This document shows positions 1 to 8,042 of a stretch of 64,000 nucleotides of DNA, piece by piece. The notes under the pieces were generated by a model. That model was not told the DNA's origin. It searched no databases and was given only the letters and a program-made list of their open reading frames with translations. Made by a program: the position numbers and the translations under genes. Within the stretch, counting starts at the first letter, position 1, and every line of letters starts with the position of its first letter. This DNA comes from Roseomonas sp. OT10 (GTDB lineage Bacteria; Pseudomonadota; Alphaproteobacteria; Acetobacterales; Acetobacteraceae): assembly GCF_020991085.1 (NCBI RefSeq), contig NZ_CP087719.1, positions 3,864,001 through 3,928,000 of the forward strand, in the 5' to 3' direction.

Positions 1-815
1 GGATCGTCACCGCCGCCTCGCTGAAGCTCTTCCCCTGGCCGCGCGCCTCCGCCCTCGCCATGGTGGCGCTGCCGGAGATCGAGGCGGCGCTGACCCTGCT
101 GGAGCGGCTGCGCGGCGCGGTGGGCGACCGGCTGGCCAGCCTGGAGGCGATGTCGCGCGGCCAGATCGCGGTGATCGCCGAGCACGTCCCCGACGTCGCC
201 ATCCCCTTCGCGCTCGAAGCCCCCTGGTACCTGCTGATCGAGCTGACGGACACGCTGGCCGGCGCCGACCTGCGCGCGCCGCTGGAGGAGGTGCTCGGCG
301 CTGCCTTCGAGGAGGGGCTGGTGGTGGACGCGGTGATCGCGGAGAGCCAGGCGCAGGCCCATGCGCTGTGGCAGATCCGGCACTCTGTCTCCGAGGGCAG
401 CAAGCGCGCGGGCTACGTCGTCTCCCACGACAGCGCCGTGCCGCTGGAGAACCAGGCGCTCTTCGCCCGCGAGGCGGAGCGGCGCATCCTGGAGGCGGTG
501 CCCGAGGCCCGCGTGGTGATGCACGGCCATCTGGGCGACGGCAACATCCACGTCCTCGCCCTCCTCGACCGCGCCCGCTTCCCCGACGCCGCCACCGCCG
601 CCCCCGTGGTCGCGCGGATCAACGCCGTGGTGGACGCGGTGACGACGGAGCTGGGCGGCGTCATCAGCGCCGAGCACGGCATCGGCATCAGCAACCGCGC
701 CCGGCTGGGCCGGGTGGCCGATCCCGCGGACCTCGCCCTGATGCGGCGCGTGAAGACGCTGCTCGACCCGGCCGGGCTGATGAACCCCGGCAAGGTCCTG
801 CCGCCCGAAGCCTGA
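1..815 (+). CDS. FAD-linked 2-hydroxyacid dehydrogenase/oxidase, C-terminal part (5' end outside window)
   Basis: The reading frame is open from base 3 and ends with TGA at 813-815, so only the last 270 residues are visible. They match the C-terminal cap domain of the FAD-oxidase family that includes glycolate oxidase GlcD, D-lactate dehydrogenase and D-2-hydroxyglutarate dehydrogenase. Visible hallmarks are HGHLGDGNIH (about bases 518-552), SAEHGIG (about 668-690) and the terminal DPAGLMNPGKVLP. Such enzymes oxidise a D-2-hydroxyacid to a 2-oxoacid and pass electrons to a quinone or cytochrome. The FAD-binding PP-loop half lies upstream and cannot be checked. The gene heads a run of same-strand genes (Bug protein, Fe-alcohol dehydrogenase, DapA-family aldolase, SDR), which suggests a hydroxyacid or sugar-acid catabolic cluster. 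Family is clear; substrate is not. Confidence 0.9.
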   Translation, partial: IVTAASLKLFPWPRASALAMVALPEIEAALTLLERLRGAVGDRLASLEAMSRGQIAVIAEHVPDVAIPFALEAPWYLLIELTDTLAGADLRAPLEEVLGAAFEEGLVVDAVIAESQAQAHALWQIRHSVSEGSKRAGYVVSHDSAVPLENQALFAREAERRILEAVPEARVVMHGHLGDGNIHVLALLDRARFPDAATAAPVVARINAVVDAVTTELGGVISAEHGIGISNRARLGRVADPADLALMRRVKTLLDPAGLMNPGKVLPPEA

Positions 816-842
816 CACGACGACACCCGGAGGAACCCCCGC

Positions 843-1829
843 ATGCACCGCCGCACCCTGCTGGGCGCCGCCCTCGGCTCGCCGCTGCTCGCCGCCCCCG
901 CCATCGCGCCCGCCCTGGCCCAGAAGCCCTGGCCCGACCGGCCGGTGCGCCTCGTCGTCCCCTACCCGCCGGGCGGGGCCACCGACGTGCTGGCGCGCCT
1001 CTATGCGGAGCAGGCGAGCAGGACGCTGGGCCAGCCGGTGGTGATCGACAACCGCGCCGGCGCCAGCGGCAACATCGGCATCGACGCGGTGGCGAAGTCG
1101 CCGGCCGACGGCACCACCTTCGGCGCCGCGACGGTCAGCAACTTCTCGATCAACCAGTTCCTGTACCGCAGCGTCCCCTACGACATCGAGAAGGACCTGC
1201 GCCCCGTCGCGCTGGGCTGGGAATTCCCCAACATCGCCGTGGTGGCGCCGAACAAGGTGCCGGCGAGGACGCTGGCCGAGTTCATCGCCTGGGCCAAGGC
1301 GAAGCCCGGCGGCATCACCTACGGCTCGACCGGGGTCGGCACGACGACGCACCTCTCCTCGGCCATGCTGTTCAGCCGCATCGGGGTGGAGGCGGTCCAC
1401 GTCCCCTTCCGCGGCGCGGCGCAGACCATCCCGGCGCTGCTGAACGGCGACGTGGACTTCGCGCTCGACGGCGTCGCCTCCTACCTCGCCCTGGTGCAGG
1501 GCGGGCAGATGCGGGCGCTGGCGGTGACCTCGGCCGAGCGCTGGCCCGCCCTGCCGGAGGTGCCGACTATGGGTGAGGCGGGGATGGACGATTTCGTCGT
1601 CACCGTCTGGGGCGGCTTCGTCGCCCCCGCCGCGACGCCGGACGCCATCGTGGAGAGGTTCGGCCTCGCCCTGAAGCAGGTGGTCGAGGACCCGGCCCAG
1701 GCGGAGCGCTTCCTGAAGGTCGGCGCCAAGCCGATCTGGAGCACCCCCGCCGAGGCCGCCGCCCGCGCCGCGCGGGAGCGTCCGATGTGGCGCCAGCTCA
1801 TCCAGGCCTCCGGCGCCCAGGCCGACTGA
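843..1829 (+). CDS. Bug/TctC-family periplasmic solute-binding protein
   Basis: A 328-residue tripartite tricarboxylate transporter (TTT) receptor homologue. ATG at 843 follows a good ribosome site (cggagga) seven bases upstream. The N-terminus has paired arginines (HRRTLL) and a hydrophobic stretch ending in ALAQ, a secretion signal that may be of Tat type. The mature protein opens with WPDRPVRLVVPYPPGGATD, the Bug-family beta strand and glycine loop that pins a carboxylate ligand, and later has VPFRGAAQTIPALLNGDVD. Bug proteins bind organic acids, amides or similar small ligands in the periplasm. No TctA/TctB membrane genes are adjacent, so it is an orphan receptor. Its position between oxidoreductase genes suggests it captures the substrate or inducer of this cluster (inference). 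Confidence 0.92.
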   Translation: MHRRTLLGAALGSPLLAAPAIAPALAQKPWPDRPVRLVVPYPPGGATDVLARLYAEQASRTLGQPVVIDNRAGASGNIGIDAVAKSPADGTTFGAATVSNFSINQFLYRSVPYDIEKDLRPVALGWEFPNIAVVAPNKVPARTLAEFIAWAKAKPGGITYGSTGVGTTTHLSSAMLFSRIGVEAVHVPFRGAAQTIPALLNGDVDFALDGVASYLALVQGGQMRALAVTSAERWPALPEVPTMGEAGMDDFVVTVWGGFVAPAATPDAIVERFGLALKQVVEDPAQAERFLKVGAKPIWSTPAEAAARAARERPMWRQLIQASGAQAD

Positions 1830-1854
1830 ACAGACGGGAACGCAGGACAACGCC

Positions 1855-2985
1855 ATGACCAGCCTCACCGCCCCGATCGGGCTGATCCGCCCCGAGCTGA
1901 TCGAGTTCGGCTCCGGCACCGTCGCCGCCGCCGGCCGCTGGGCCGGGGCGCGCGGCCTCTCCCGCGCCCTGGTGGTCTCGGACACCTTCAACGCCGGCCG
2001 CGTGGGCGTGCTGGAGCTGCCGGGCGAGGTGCATGTCTTCGGCGAGGTGAAGCCCGAGCCGGACGTGCCCAACCTGGAGAAGGCGCTGGCCATGGCCGAG
2101 GCGCTGAAGCCCGACCTCGTGGTCGGCTTCGGCGGCGGCAGCGCCATGGACCTGGCCAAGCTGGTCGCCGTGCTGACCGGCAGCGGCCAGACGGTCCATG
2201 ACGTCGTCGGGCCGGACAAGGTGGCCGGCCGCCACGTCGCGCTGATCCAGGTGCCCACCACCTCCGGCACGGGCAGCGAGGGCGGCATCCGCGCGCTCGT
2301 CACCGATCCGGCGACGCAGAACAAGCTGGCGGTGCAGAGCATGCACATGCTGGCCGACCTCGCCGTGGTCGATCCGGACCTGACGCTGACCGTGCCGCCC
2401 GCCGTCACCGCCGCGACCGGCGTGGATGCCATGGCGCATTGCGTCGAGGCCTTCACGAACAGGAAGGCGCACCCGCTGATCGACCTCTACGCGCTGGAGG
2501 GCATCCGCCTCGTCGGCCGCTACCTGCGGCGCGCCGTGGCGGACGGCTCGGACAAGGAGGCGCGGGCCGGCCTCTCCGTCGCCTCGCTCTATGGCGGCTT
2601 CTGCCTCGGCCCGGTGAACACCACCGCGGGCCACGCGGTGGCCTATCCGCTGGGCACGCGGCACCACATCGCCCATGGCCTCGCCTGCGCGCTGATCTTC
2701 CCCCACACCCTCGCCTTCAACGCCCCCGTCATGGCGGAGAAGACGGCGCTGGTGCTGGAGGCGCTGGGCCTGCCCGCCTCCTCCGACGAGGCGACGGTGC
2801 GCGACGCCACCTACGATTTCTGCGCCGGGCTCGGGATCGAGATGAAGCTTTCCCGCCTGGGCGTGCCGGAGGGCGACCTCGGCAGCATGGCGACCGAGGC
2901 GCACGCCATCCGCCGCCTGCTGGACAACAACCCGCGCGACATCAGCCGCGACCAGATCCTCGCGATCTACCAGGCCGCCTTCTGA
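1855..2985 (+). CDS. Iron-containing alcohol dehydrogenase (maleylacetate-reductase-like)
   Basis: A 376-residue member of the group III iron-dependent alcohol dehydrogenases. The N-terminal Rossmann-like half contains the NAD(P)-binding GFGGGSAMDLAK (about residues 96-107) and PTTSGTGSE. The C-terminal helical half holds the likely metal ligands in GVDAMAHCVEAF, NTTAGHAVAYPLG and HHIAHGLACALIFPH. The family interconverts alcohols and carbonyl compounds; maleylacetate reductases, lactaldehyde reductases and 1,3-propanediol dehydrogenases all share this fold, so the substrate cannot be read from sequence. It follows the Bug gene by 25 bases and precedes the DapA-family gene by 10, indicating one transcript. 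Confidence 0.9.
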   Translation: MTSLTAPIGLIRPELIEFGSGTVAAAGRWAGARGLSRALVVSDTFNAGRVGVLELPGEVHVFGEVKPEPDVPNLEKALAMAEALKPDLVVGFGGGSAMDLAKLVAVLTGSGQTVHDVVGPDKVAGRHVALIQVPTTSGTGSEGGIRALVTDPATQNKLAVQSMHMLADLAVVDPDLTLTVPPAVTAATGVDAMAHCVEAFTNRKAHPLIDLYALEGIRLVGRYLRRAVADGSDKEARAGLSVASLYGGFCLGPVNTTAGHAVAYPLGTRHHIAHGLACALIFPHTLAFNAPVMAEKTALVLEALGLPASSDEATVRDATYDFCAGLGIEMKLSRLGVPEGDLGSMATEAHAIRRLLDNNPRDISRDQILAIYQAAF

Positions 2986-2995
2986 GGACCACGCC

Positions 2996-3886
2996 GTGAC
3001 CGAGCTCTTCCCCACCGGCGTCTTCAGCGCCGCGCTGACGCCCCTGAACGCGGACCTCTCGATCCACCACGCGGCCTTCGTGGCGCATGCGAAGCGGCTG
3101 CTGGAGGAGGGCTGCGACGGCATCGCCCTGCTCGGCACCACGGGCGAGGCGAATTCCTTCTCCGTCCCCGAGCGCCAGGCGCTGCTGGAGGCGACGGTGG
3201 CCGGCGGCGTGGCGCCCTCGCGGCTGCTGCCCGGCACGGGCGTCGCGGCCCTGACGGAGACGGTGGCGCTGACGAAGCACGCGCTGTCCGTCGGCGTGGA
3301 GACGGTCGTGATGCTGCCGCCCTTCTACTACAAGGCGCCCAGCGAGGACGGGATCTTCGCCTCCTATGCGGAGGTGATCGAGCGGGTGGGCGATGCGCGG
3401 CTGAAGGTCGTGCTCTACCACATCCCGCAGATGTCGGCGGTGCCGATCACCCATTCCCTGATCGCCCGCCTGCGCGAGCGCTATCCCTCCACCGTCGTCG
3501 GCATCAAGGATTCCGCCGGCGAGCTGTCGAACATGACGGCGATGGTGGAACGCTTCCCCGGCTTCTCCGTCCTGGCCGGCGCCGACCCGCTGCTGCTGCT
3601 GCTGCGCCGCGCCGGCGGGGCGGGCTGCATCACCGCCACCTCCAACCTCGTCGCCGCCGACCTCGCCATCGTCTACCGCCACGCCAACGACCCGGCGAAG
3701 GCGGCGGAGGTGGACGCCGCGCAGGCGCGCGTGGTCGCCGCCCGCACCCGCGCCTCCCGCTTCGCGCAGATGGCCTCGCTCAAGGCGCTGCTGGCGGAGA
3801 AGACGGGGGATGCCGGCTGGAACCGGCTGCGCCCGCCGCTGCTGCCGCTGAACGCCGAGGAGCGCGCCGCGCTGCTGGCGGGCTGA
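2996..3886 (+). CDS. Dihydrodipicolinate synthase/N-acetylneuraminate lyase family aldolase
   Basis: A 296-residue class I aldolase of the DapA/NanA superfamily, starting at GTG 2996, ten bases after the alcohol dehydrogenase stop. It shows LLGTTGEANSFSVPER near the N-terminus (the family GTTGE loop that contacts the keto-acid carboxylate), VVLYHIPQ with the conserved Tyr, and VVGIKDSAG with the Schiff-base Lys. The family condenses or cleaves pyruvate-containing compounds: dihydrodipicolinate synthase, sialic acid lyase, 2-keto-3-deoxy sugar-acid aldolase or dehydratase. Operon context argues for a catabolic enzyme rather than the lysine-pathway DapA. With a sialidase-like gene nearby a sialic acid or keto-deoxy-sugar route is possible, but this is inference. 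Confidence 0.9.
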   Translation: MTELFPTGVFSAALTPLNADLSIHHAAFVAHAKRLLEEGCDGIALLGTTGEANSFSVPERQALLEATVAGGVAPSRLLPGTGVAALTETVALTKHALSVGVETVVMLPPFYYKAPSEDGIFASYAEVIERVGDARLKVVLYHIPQMSAVPITHSLIARLRERYPSTVVGIKDSAGELSNMTAMVERFPGFSVLAGADPLLLLLRRAGGAGCITATSNLVAADLAIVYRHANDPAKAAEVDAAQARVVAARTRASRFAQMASLKALLAEKTGDAGWNRLRPPLLPLNAEERAALLAG

Positions 3887-3888
3887 GC

Positions 3889-4566
3889 ATGGCCGGCCGC
3901 CTCGCCCTCGTCACCGGCGTCTCCTCCGGCATCGGGGCCGCCATCGCGCGGCACCTGCTGGCGGAAGGCTGGCAGGTGGCCGGCATCAGCCGCACCGCGC
4001 CCGACCTGGCGCATCCCGGCTTCGCCCACCGCGCCGCCGACCTCTCCGACCCGGCGGCGCTGGTCGCCGCGCTGGACGGCCTCGCGCCGCACGCGCTGGT
4101 GCATGCCGCCGGGCTGCTGCGCACCGGCCGGCTGGGCGAGCTGGAACCGGAGAACGGCGCGGCGATGTGGCGCCTGCATGTCGAGGCGTCGGAGCGGCTG
4201 GCCAACCACCTCGCGCCCCGCCTGCCCGAGGGCGGGCGCATCGTGCTGGTCGGCAGCCGCACCGCCGCCGGCTCGCCCGGGCGCAGCCAGTATGCCGCGA
4301 CCAAGGCGGCGCTGGTCGCCATGGCCCGTTCCTGGGCGGCGGAGCTGGCGCCGCGCGGCATCACCGTGAACGTGGTGGCGCCCGCCGCGACGGAGACGCC
4401 GATGCTGCGCGACCCCGCCCGCGCGGGGGTCTCGCCGCGCGTGCCGCCGATCGGGCGCTTCATCCGGCCGGAGGAGGTGGCGGCGCTGACCGGCTTCCTG
4501 CTCTCCGACGCGGCCGGCGCCATCACCGGGCAGCAGGTCGTCATCTGCGGCGGCAGCTCGCTCTAG
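3889..4566 (+). CDS. SDR-family NAD(P)-dependent oxidoreductase
   Basis: A 225-residue classical short-chain dehydrogenase. The cofactor motif TGVSSGIG is near residue 8, the catalytic serine lies in VLVGSRTAAGSPG, and the catalytic Tyr-Lys pair is in YAATKAAL. The C-terminal GQQVVICGGSSL is typical of the family. The start at 3889 is two bases after the aldolase stop, so translation is probably coupled. SDR enzymes oxidise or reduce hydroxyl or keto groups of sugars, steroids and acyl compounds; the substrate here is unknown. It is shorter than the usual 245-260 residues mainly because the region between the cofactor motif and the NAAG-type motif is compact (HAAGLLRTG). Confidence 0.9.
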   Translation: MAGRLALVTGVSSGIGAAIARHLLAEGWQVAGISRTAPDLAHPGFAHRAADLSDPAALVAALDGLAPHALVHAAGLLRTGRLGELEPENGAAMWRLHVEASERLANHLAPRLPEGGRIVLVGSRTAAGSPGRSQYAATKAALVAMARSWAAELAPRGITVNVVAPAATETPMLRDPARAGVSPRVPPIGRFIRPEEVAALTGFLLSDAAGAITGQQVVICGGSSL

Positions 4567-4592
4567 CCCGCGAACGAACAGGAGGAACCCCC

Positions 4593-5792
4593 TTGTCCCA
4601 GGCTGTCAGCCCGCCGCCCGACCTGTCCGGTGCCGGCCATGTCGCGCCCGTTCCCGGCGACCCCGCACGGGCGGAGACCTTCATCCCCGCGCAGCGCGTG
4701 CAGAACCACGCGGCGAACCTGACCCTGCTGGGCAATGGCGACCTGGCCTGCGTCTGGTTCGGCGGCACGCAGGAGGGGGTGCCCGACATCGCCGTGCAGT
4801 TCTCGCGCCTCGCCAGGGGGTCGGATACCTGGACGCAGCCGGAGACGCTGTCGGACGATCCGACGCGCTCCGAGCAGAACCCGCTGCTCTTCCCCGCGCC
4901 CGACGGGACGCTGTGGCTGATCTGGACGGCGCAGATCTCCGGCAACCAGGACACGGCCATCGTGCGCTGCCGCAAGTCCACGGATCACGGACATTCCTGG
5001 GGCCCGATCGAGACTCTGTTCGGCCCGCGCCCGGAGGGCGGCACCTTCATGCGCCAGCCGATGGTGGTGCTGGAGAACGGCGACTGGCTGCTGCCCATCT
5101 GGGTCTGCACCACCACGCCGGGCCGCAAGTGGGTGGGCGACGAGGACATCAGCGCGGTCAAGATCTCCTCCGACCAGGGGCGGAGCTGGACGGAGGTGAC
5201 GGTCCCCGACAGCAAGGGCTGCGTCCACATGTCCATCCTGGACCTGAAGGACGGCACCCTCGTCGCCTTCTACCGCAGCCGCTGGGCGGACAACGTCCAC
5301 GTCTCGCACTCCACGGATGGCGGGCGGAGCTGGACGGCGCCGGTGCCGACCGAGCTGCCGAACAACAACTCCTCCATCCAGGCGGTGCGGCTGGCCAACG
5401 GCCACCTCGCCATGGTGCTGAACGAGAGCAGCGCGGCGGATGCGAAGGAGCGCCGCACCTCCCTCTACGACGACATCGAGGAGGAGGGCGACGACCGCGC
5501 GAACCCCGTCCCGGTCGAGGGCGTGCGCAGCACCTTCTGGGGCGTGCCGCGCGCGCCGATGACGCTGGCCATCTCCGAGGATGGCGGTCGCACCTGGCCG
5601 CACCGCCGCAACCTGGAGACGGGCGACGGCTACTGCATGACCAACAACTCGCGCGAGAAGATCAACCGCGAGTTCTCCTATCCGACGATCCTGCAGTCGC
5701 CCGACGGCGCGCTGCACATCGCCTACACCTACTACCGCCAGGCCATCAAATACGTCCGCGTGGACGAGGACTGGGTCCGCGCCGGCGCGTGA
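4593..5792 (+). CDS. Sialidase-family (BNR/Asp-box) beta-propeller protein
   Basis: A 399-residue protein starting at TTG 4593, chosen because a strong ribosome site (ggaggaa, 4581-4587) sits six bases upstream and no ATG gives a full-length domain. It has four Asp-box repeats of the S-x-D-x-G-x-x-W type: STDHGHSW, SSDQGRSW, STDGGRSW and SEDGGRTW, which mark a six-bladed propeller like GH33 sialidases. The N-terminus (HAANLTLLGNGDLACVWFGGTQEG) fits the predicted-neuraminidase group rather than proven sialidases, and the arginine-triad FRIP motif is not evident. No signal peptide is visible, so a cytoplasmic role is likely. It may hydrolyse or isomerise a glycoside or acidic sugar; actual sialidase activity should not be assumed. 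Confidence 0.85.
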   Translation: MSQAVSPPPDLSGAGHVAPVPGDPARAETFIPAQRVQNHAANLTLLGNGDLACVWFGGTQEGVPDIAVQFSRLARGSDTWTQPETLSDDPTRSEQNPLLFPAPDGTLWLIWTAQISGNQDTAIVRCRKSTDHGHSWGPIETLFGPRPEGGTFMRQPMVVLENGDWLLPIWVCTTTPGRKWVGDEDISAVKISSDQGRSWTEVTVPDSKGCVHMSILDLKDGTLVAFYRSRWADNVHVSHSTDGGRSWTAPVPTELPNNNSSIQAVRLANGHLAMVLNESSAADAKERRTSLYDDIEEEGDDRANPVPVEGVRSTFWGVPRAPMTLAISEDGGRTWPHRRNLETGDGYCMTNNSREKINREFSYPTILQSPDGALHIAYTYYRQAIKYVRVDEDWVRAGA

Positions 5793-5860
5793 GGCGCCGG
5801 CGAAACGACAACGACAACGACGCCGGCTGTCGCGCCGGCGGTCCTCCCGGGAGAGTGACG

Positions 5861-6838
5861 ATGAACAGGCGCAGCTTCCTCCTCGCCGCCCCGGCCGCCG
5901 CCGGCGTGCTGGCCTCCCCTGCCCTCCGGGCTCAGCCGGCCTGGCCGAACGGCAAGCCGATCCGCGTGATCATCCCCTGGCCGCCGGGCGCCGCCAACGA
6001 CACGCTCGGCCGGCTGCTGGCGCAGCGGCTGCAGGAGAAGCTGGGCGCGACGGCGGTGGCGGAGAACCGCACCGGCGGCGCCGGGCTGATCGGCACCAAC
6101 GCCGTGCTGACGGCGCCCAACGACGGCTACACGCTGCTCGCCTCCGCCTTCAACACCGCCGTCATGCCGCTGGTGCTGAAGGGGGCCAACTTCGACCCGC
6201 AGCGCGACCTGGAGGTGGTGGCGCGCACGGCCAAGGCGCCGCTGGTCATGGTCTCCTCCGGCACGAAGCCGCAGAAGACCCTGCCGGAGATCATCGCCGC
6301 GGCGAAGGCGAAGCCGCGCGAGTGGAACGTCGCCATCTCCTCGCTTGGCTCGGCCGGGCACCTTGCCACCATCGAGTTCCTGCGCCGCACCGGGCTCGAC
6401 CTCGACATGGTGACCTATCGCGGCACCCAGCCGGCGCTGACCGACCTGATGGGCGGCAGCGTGCAGCTGCTGATCGACCCGTGCTTCGCGCTGCTGCCGG
6501 CGCGCGGCGACGGCAAGGTCAACGCGGTGGGCATCGCCACCGCCGAGCGGTCCGGGCTCGCGACCGACGTGCCGACCATGGCCGAGGGCGGGCTGCCCGG
6601 CTACGAGTTCCAGTCCTGGTACGGCGTCTGGGCGCCGAAGGGCACGCCGGCCGAGATCTGCCAGCGGGTGAACGCGCTGATGCAGGACACCATGCGCGAG
6701 CCCGCCATGGTCGAGCGCCTGACGAAGCAGGTGCTGGAGCCGGTGACGGAGAGCATCGACGACACGAAGCGCTTCATCGCCAGCGAGATCGCGCGCGCGA
6801 CGGAGCTGCTGCGCAGCGTGAACTACCAGCCGGAATAG
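5861..6838 (+). CDS. Bug/TctC-family periplasmic solute-binding protein
   Basis: A 325-residue TTT receptor homologue. ATG 5861 opens MNRRSFLLAAPAAAG, a twin-arginine-like signal followed by a cleavage region LRAQ. The mature start PIRVIIPWPPGAANDTLGR is the family glycine loop, and VTYRGTQPALTDLMGG matches the second conserved segment. It lies 68 bases after the sialidase-like gene on the same strand and closes the catabolic cluster; a GC-rich hairpin follows at 6887-6911. No permease genes adjoin it. It is distinct in sequence from the Bug protein at 843, so the two may bind different ligands of one pathway. Confidence 0.92.
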   Translation: MNRRSFLLAAPAAAGVLASPALRAQPAWPNGKPIRVIIPWPPGAANDTLGRLLAQRLQEKLGATAVAENRTGGAGLIGTNAVLTAPNDGYTLLASAFNTAVMPLVLKGANFDPQRDLEVVARTAKAPLVMVSSGTKPQKTLPEIIAAAKAKPREWNVAISSLGSAGHLATIEFLRRTGLDLDMVTYRGTQPALTDLMGGSVQLLIDPCFALLPARGDGKVNAVGIATAERSGLATDVPTMAEGGLPGYEFQSWYGVWAPKGTPAEICQRVNALMQDTMREPAMVERLTKQVLEPVTESIDDTKRFIASEIARATELLRSVNYQPE

Positions 6839-6886
6839 GGCGGACGGACCGCCCCGCCGGCGCGGCGGGCGCCGCGTTCGTGGCAT

Positions 6887-6911
6887 GGGGGCCAGGCTCC
6901 GCCTGGCCTCC
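6887..6911. terminator. GC-rich hairpin after the Bug gene
   Basis: An 11-bp stem (one G-U pair) with a TCC loop: GGGGGCCAGGC at 6887-6897 pairs with GCCTGGCCTCC at 6901-6911. It lies 48 bases past the stop at 6838 and 67 bases before the convergent Nudix gene end at 6978, so it could end transcription from both sides. There is no T-tract. The core GGC-TCC-GCC resembles the first hairpin of repeat copy 3 (53063-53085). Confidence 0.5.
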
Positions 6912-6977
6912 GGCGGCGCGGTGGGAGTCCCTTCCCGCCGCCCATTACCGTTCGGCCCGTCCCGGCCGGACGGCGCG

Positions 6978-8042
6978 CTACAAAAAGTCCCGCAGCAGGG
7001 CGACCAGCGGCTTGTCCGCCGGGGGCATGGCGTAGTCGGCCAGCTTCTGCGGCCGTACCCAGGCCAGCGCCTGTCCCTCGCGCGGGGTGGGCGTGCCCTG
7101 CCAGCGGCGGCAGAGGTAGAGCGGCATCAGCAGGTGGAAGCCGTCATAGGCGTGGCTGGCGAAGGTGAAGGGGGCGAGGCAGGCCTCCGCCACATCCACC
7201 CCCAGCTCCTCGCGCAGCTCGCGGATCAGCCCGGCCTCGGGCGTCTCCCCCGCGGCCACCTTGCCGCCGGGGAACTCCCATAGCCCGGCCATCGGCTTGC
7301 CCTCCGGGCGGCGCGCCAGCAGCACGCGCCCGTCGCCGTCGATCAGGGCACAGGCCACCACCAGCAACAGGCGGGAGCCCGCGGCCGCACCGGGCACCAG
7401 GGCCGGGTCGGCCGCCGGCGCCGCCTCCGCCGGGGCGTCGGGGCCATGCAGCTCCGCCCGGCCGGCGCGGAACAGCCGCACGGGCAGGCGGGCGTTGCGG
7501 GCGGTGAACTCCTGCTCGCCCATGCCCTGGGCGCCGAAGCCCAGCCGGCGCAGCACGGCGGCCGAGCGTTCGTTCTCCGCCAGCGCGCTGGCGTGGATCT
7601 GGTCCAGGTCCAGATTCGCCAGGGCCCAGCGCGCCAGCCGCCCCGCCGCCTCGGCCGCCAGGCCGCGGCCCCAGTGGCGGCGCCCGATCCAGTAGCCCAG
7701 CGACGCCTCGCGCGGCGCCGTGCCCTCCGGCCGGGTCAGGGCGACGCAGCCGACCAGCCGCTCGATCCCCGCGCTCTCCTCGATCACCGCCAGGTGCCAG
7801 GCGGTGCCGGCGACTAGCTGGGCCCGGGTGGCGGCGATCCAGTCATCCGCCAGCTCGCGCGGATAGGGGAAGGGAACGCGCGCCAGCATGCGCGCCACCT
7901 CCCAGTCGTTCACCAGCCGGTGCAGCTCCGCCGCATCCCCGGCGCGCAGCGGGCGCAGCAGCAGCCGCTCCGTCCGCAGCGGCGGGAAGGCGTCCTCCGC
8001 CTCCCGCGTCACCTCCGCGGCGTCTCCGGTCAGCGGCGCCAC
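6978..8042 (-). CDS. GNAT acetyltransferase-Nudix hydrolase fusion
   Basis: A 354-residue two-domain protein starting at GTG 8042, which overlaps the rne stop by 13 bases. Residues about 18-180 are a GNAT domain of the RimJ/RimL type ([19 protein letters not shown], then [17 protein letters not shown] for acetyl-CoA binding and [13 protein letters not shown]). Residues about 220-354 are a MutT-like Nudix domain with a complete Nudix box, G-x5-E-x7-REL-REELG, beginning [13 protein letters not shown]. MutT proteins hydrolyse oxidised dGTP; the GNAT half would acetylate an amine or a protein N-terminus. The MutT half keeps the usual substrate-loop pattern GLWEFPGGK. It is co-oriented with rne and probably read from the same transcript. 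Confidence 0.9.
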   Translation of the reverse strand: MAPLTGDAAEVTREAEDAFPPLRTERLLLRPLRAGDAAELHRLVNDWEVARMLARVPFPYPRELADDWIAATRAQLVAGTAWHLAVIEESAGIERLVGCVALTRPEGTAPREASLGYWIGRRHWGRGLAAEAAGRLARWALANLDLDQIHASALAENERSAAVLRRLGFGAQGMGEQEFTARNARLPVRLFRAGRAELHGPDAPAEAAPAADPALVPGAAAGSRLLLVVACALIDGDGRVLLARRPEGKPMAGLWEFPGGKVAAGETPEAGLIRELREELGVDVAEACLAPFTFASHAYDGFHLLMPLYLCRRWQGTPTPREGQALAWVRPQKLADYAMPPADKPLVALLRDFL

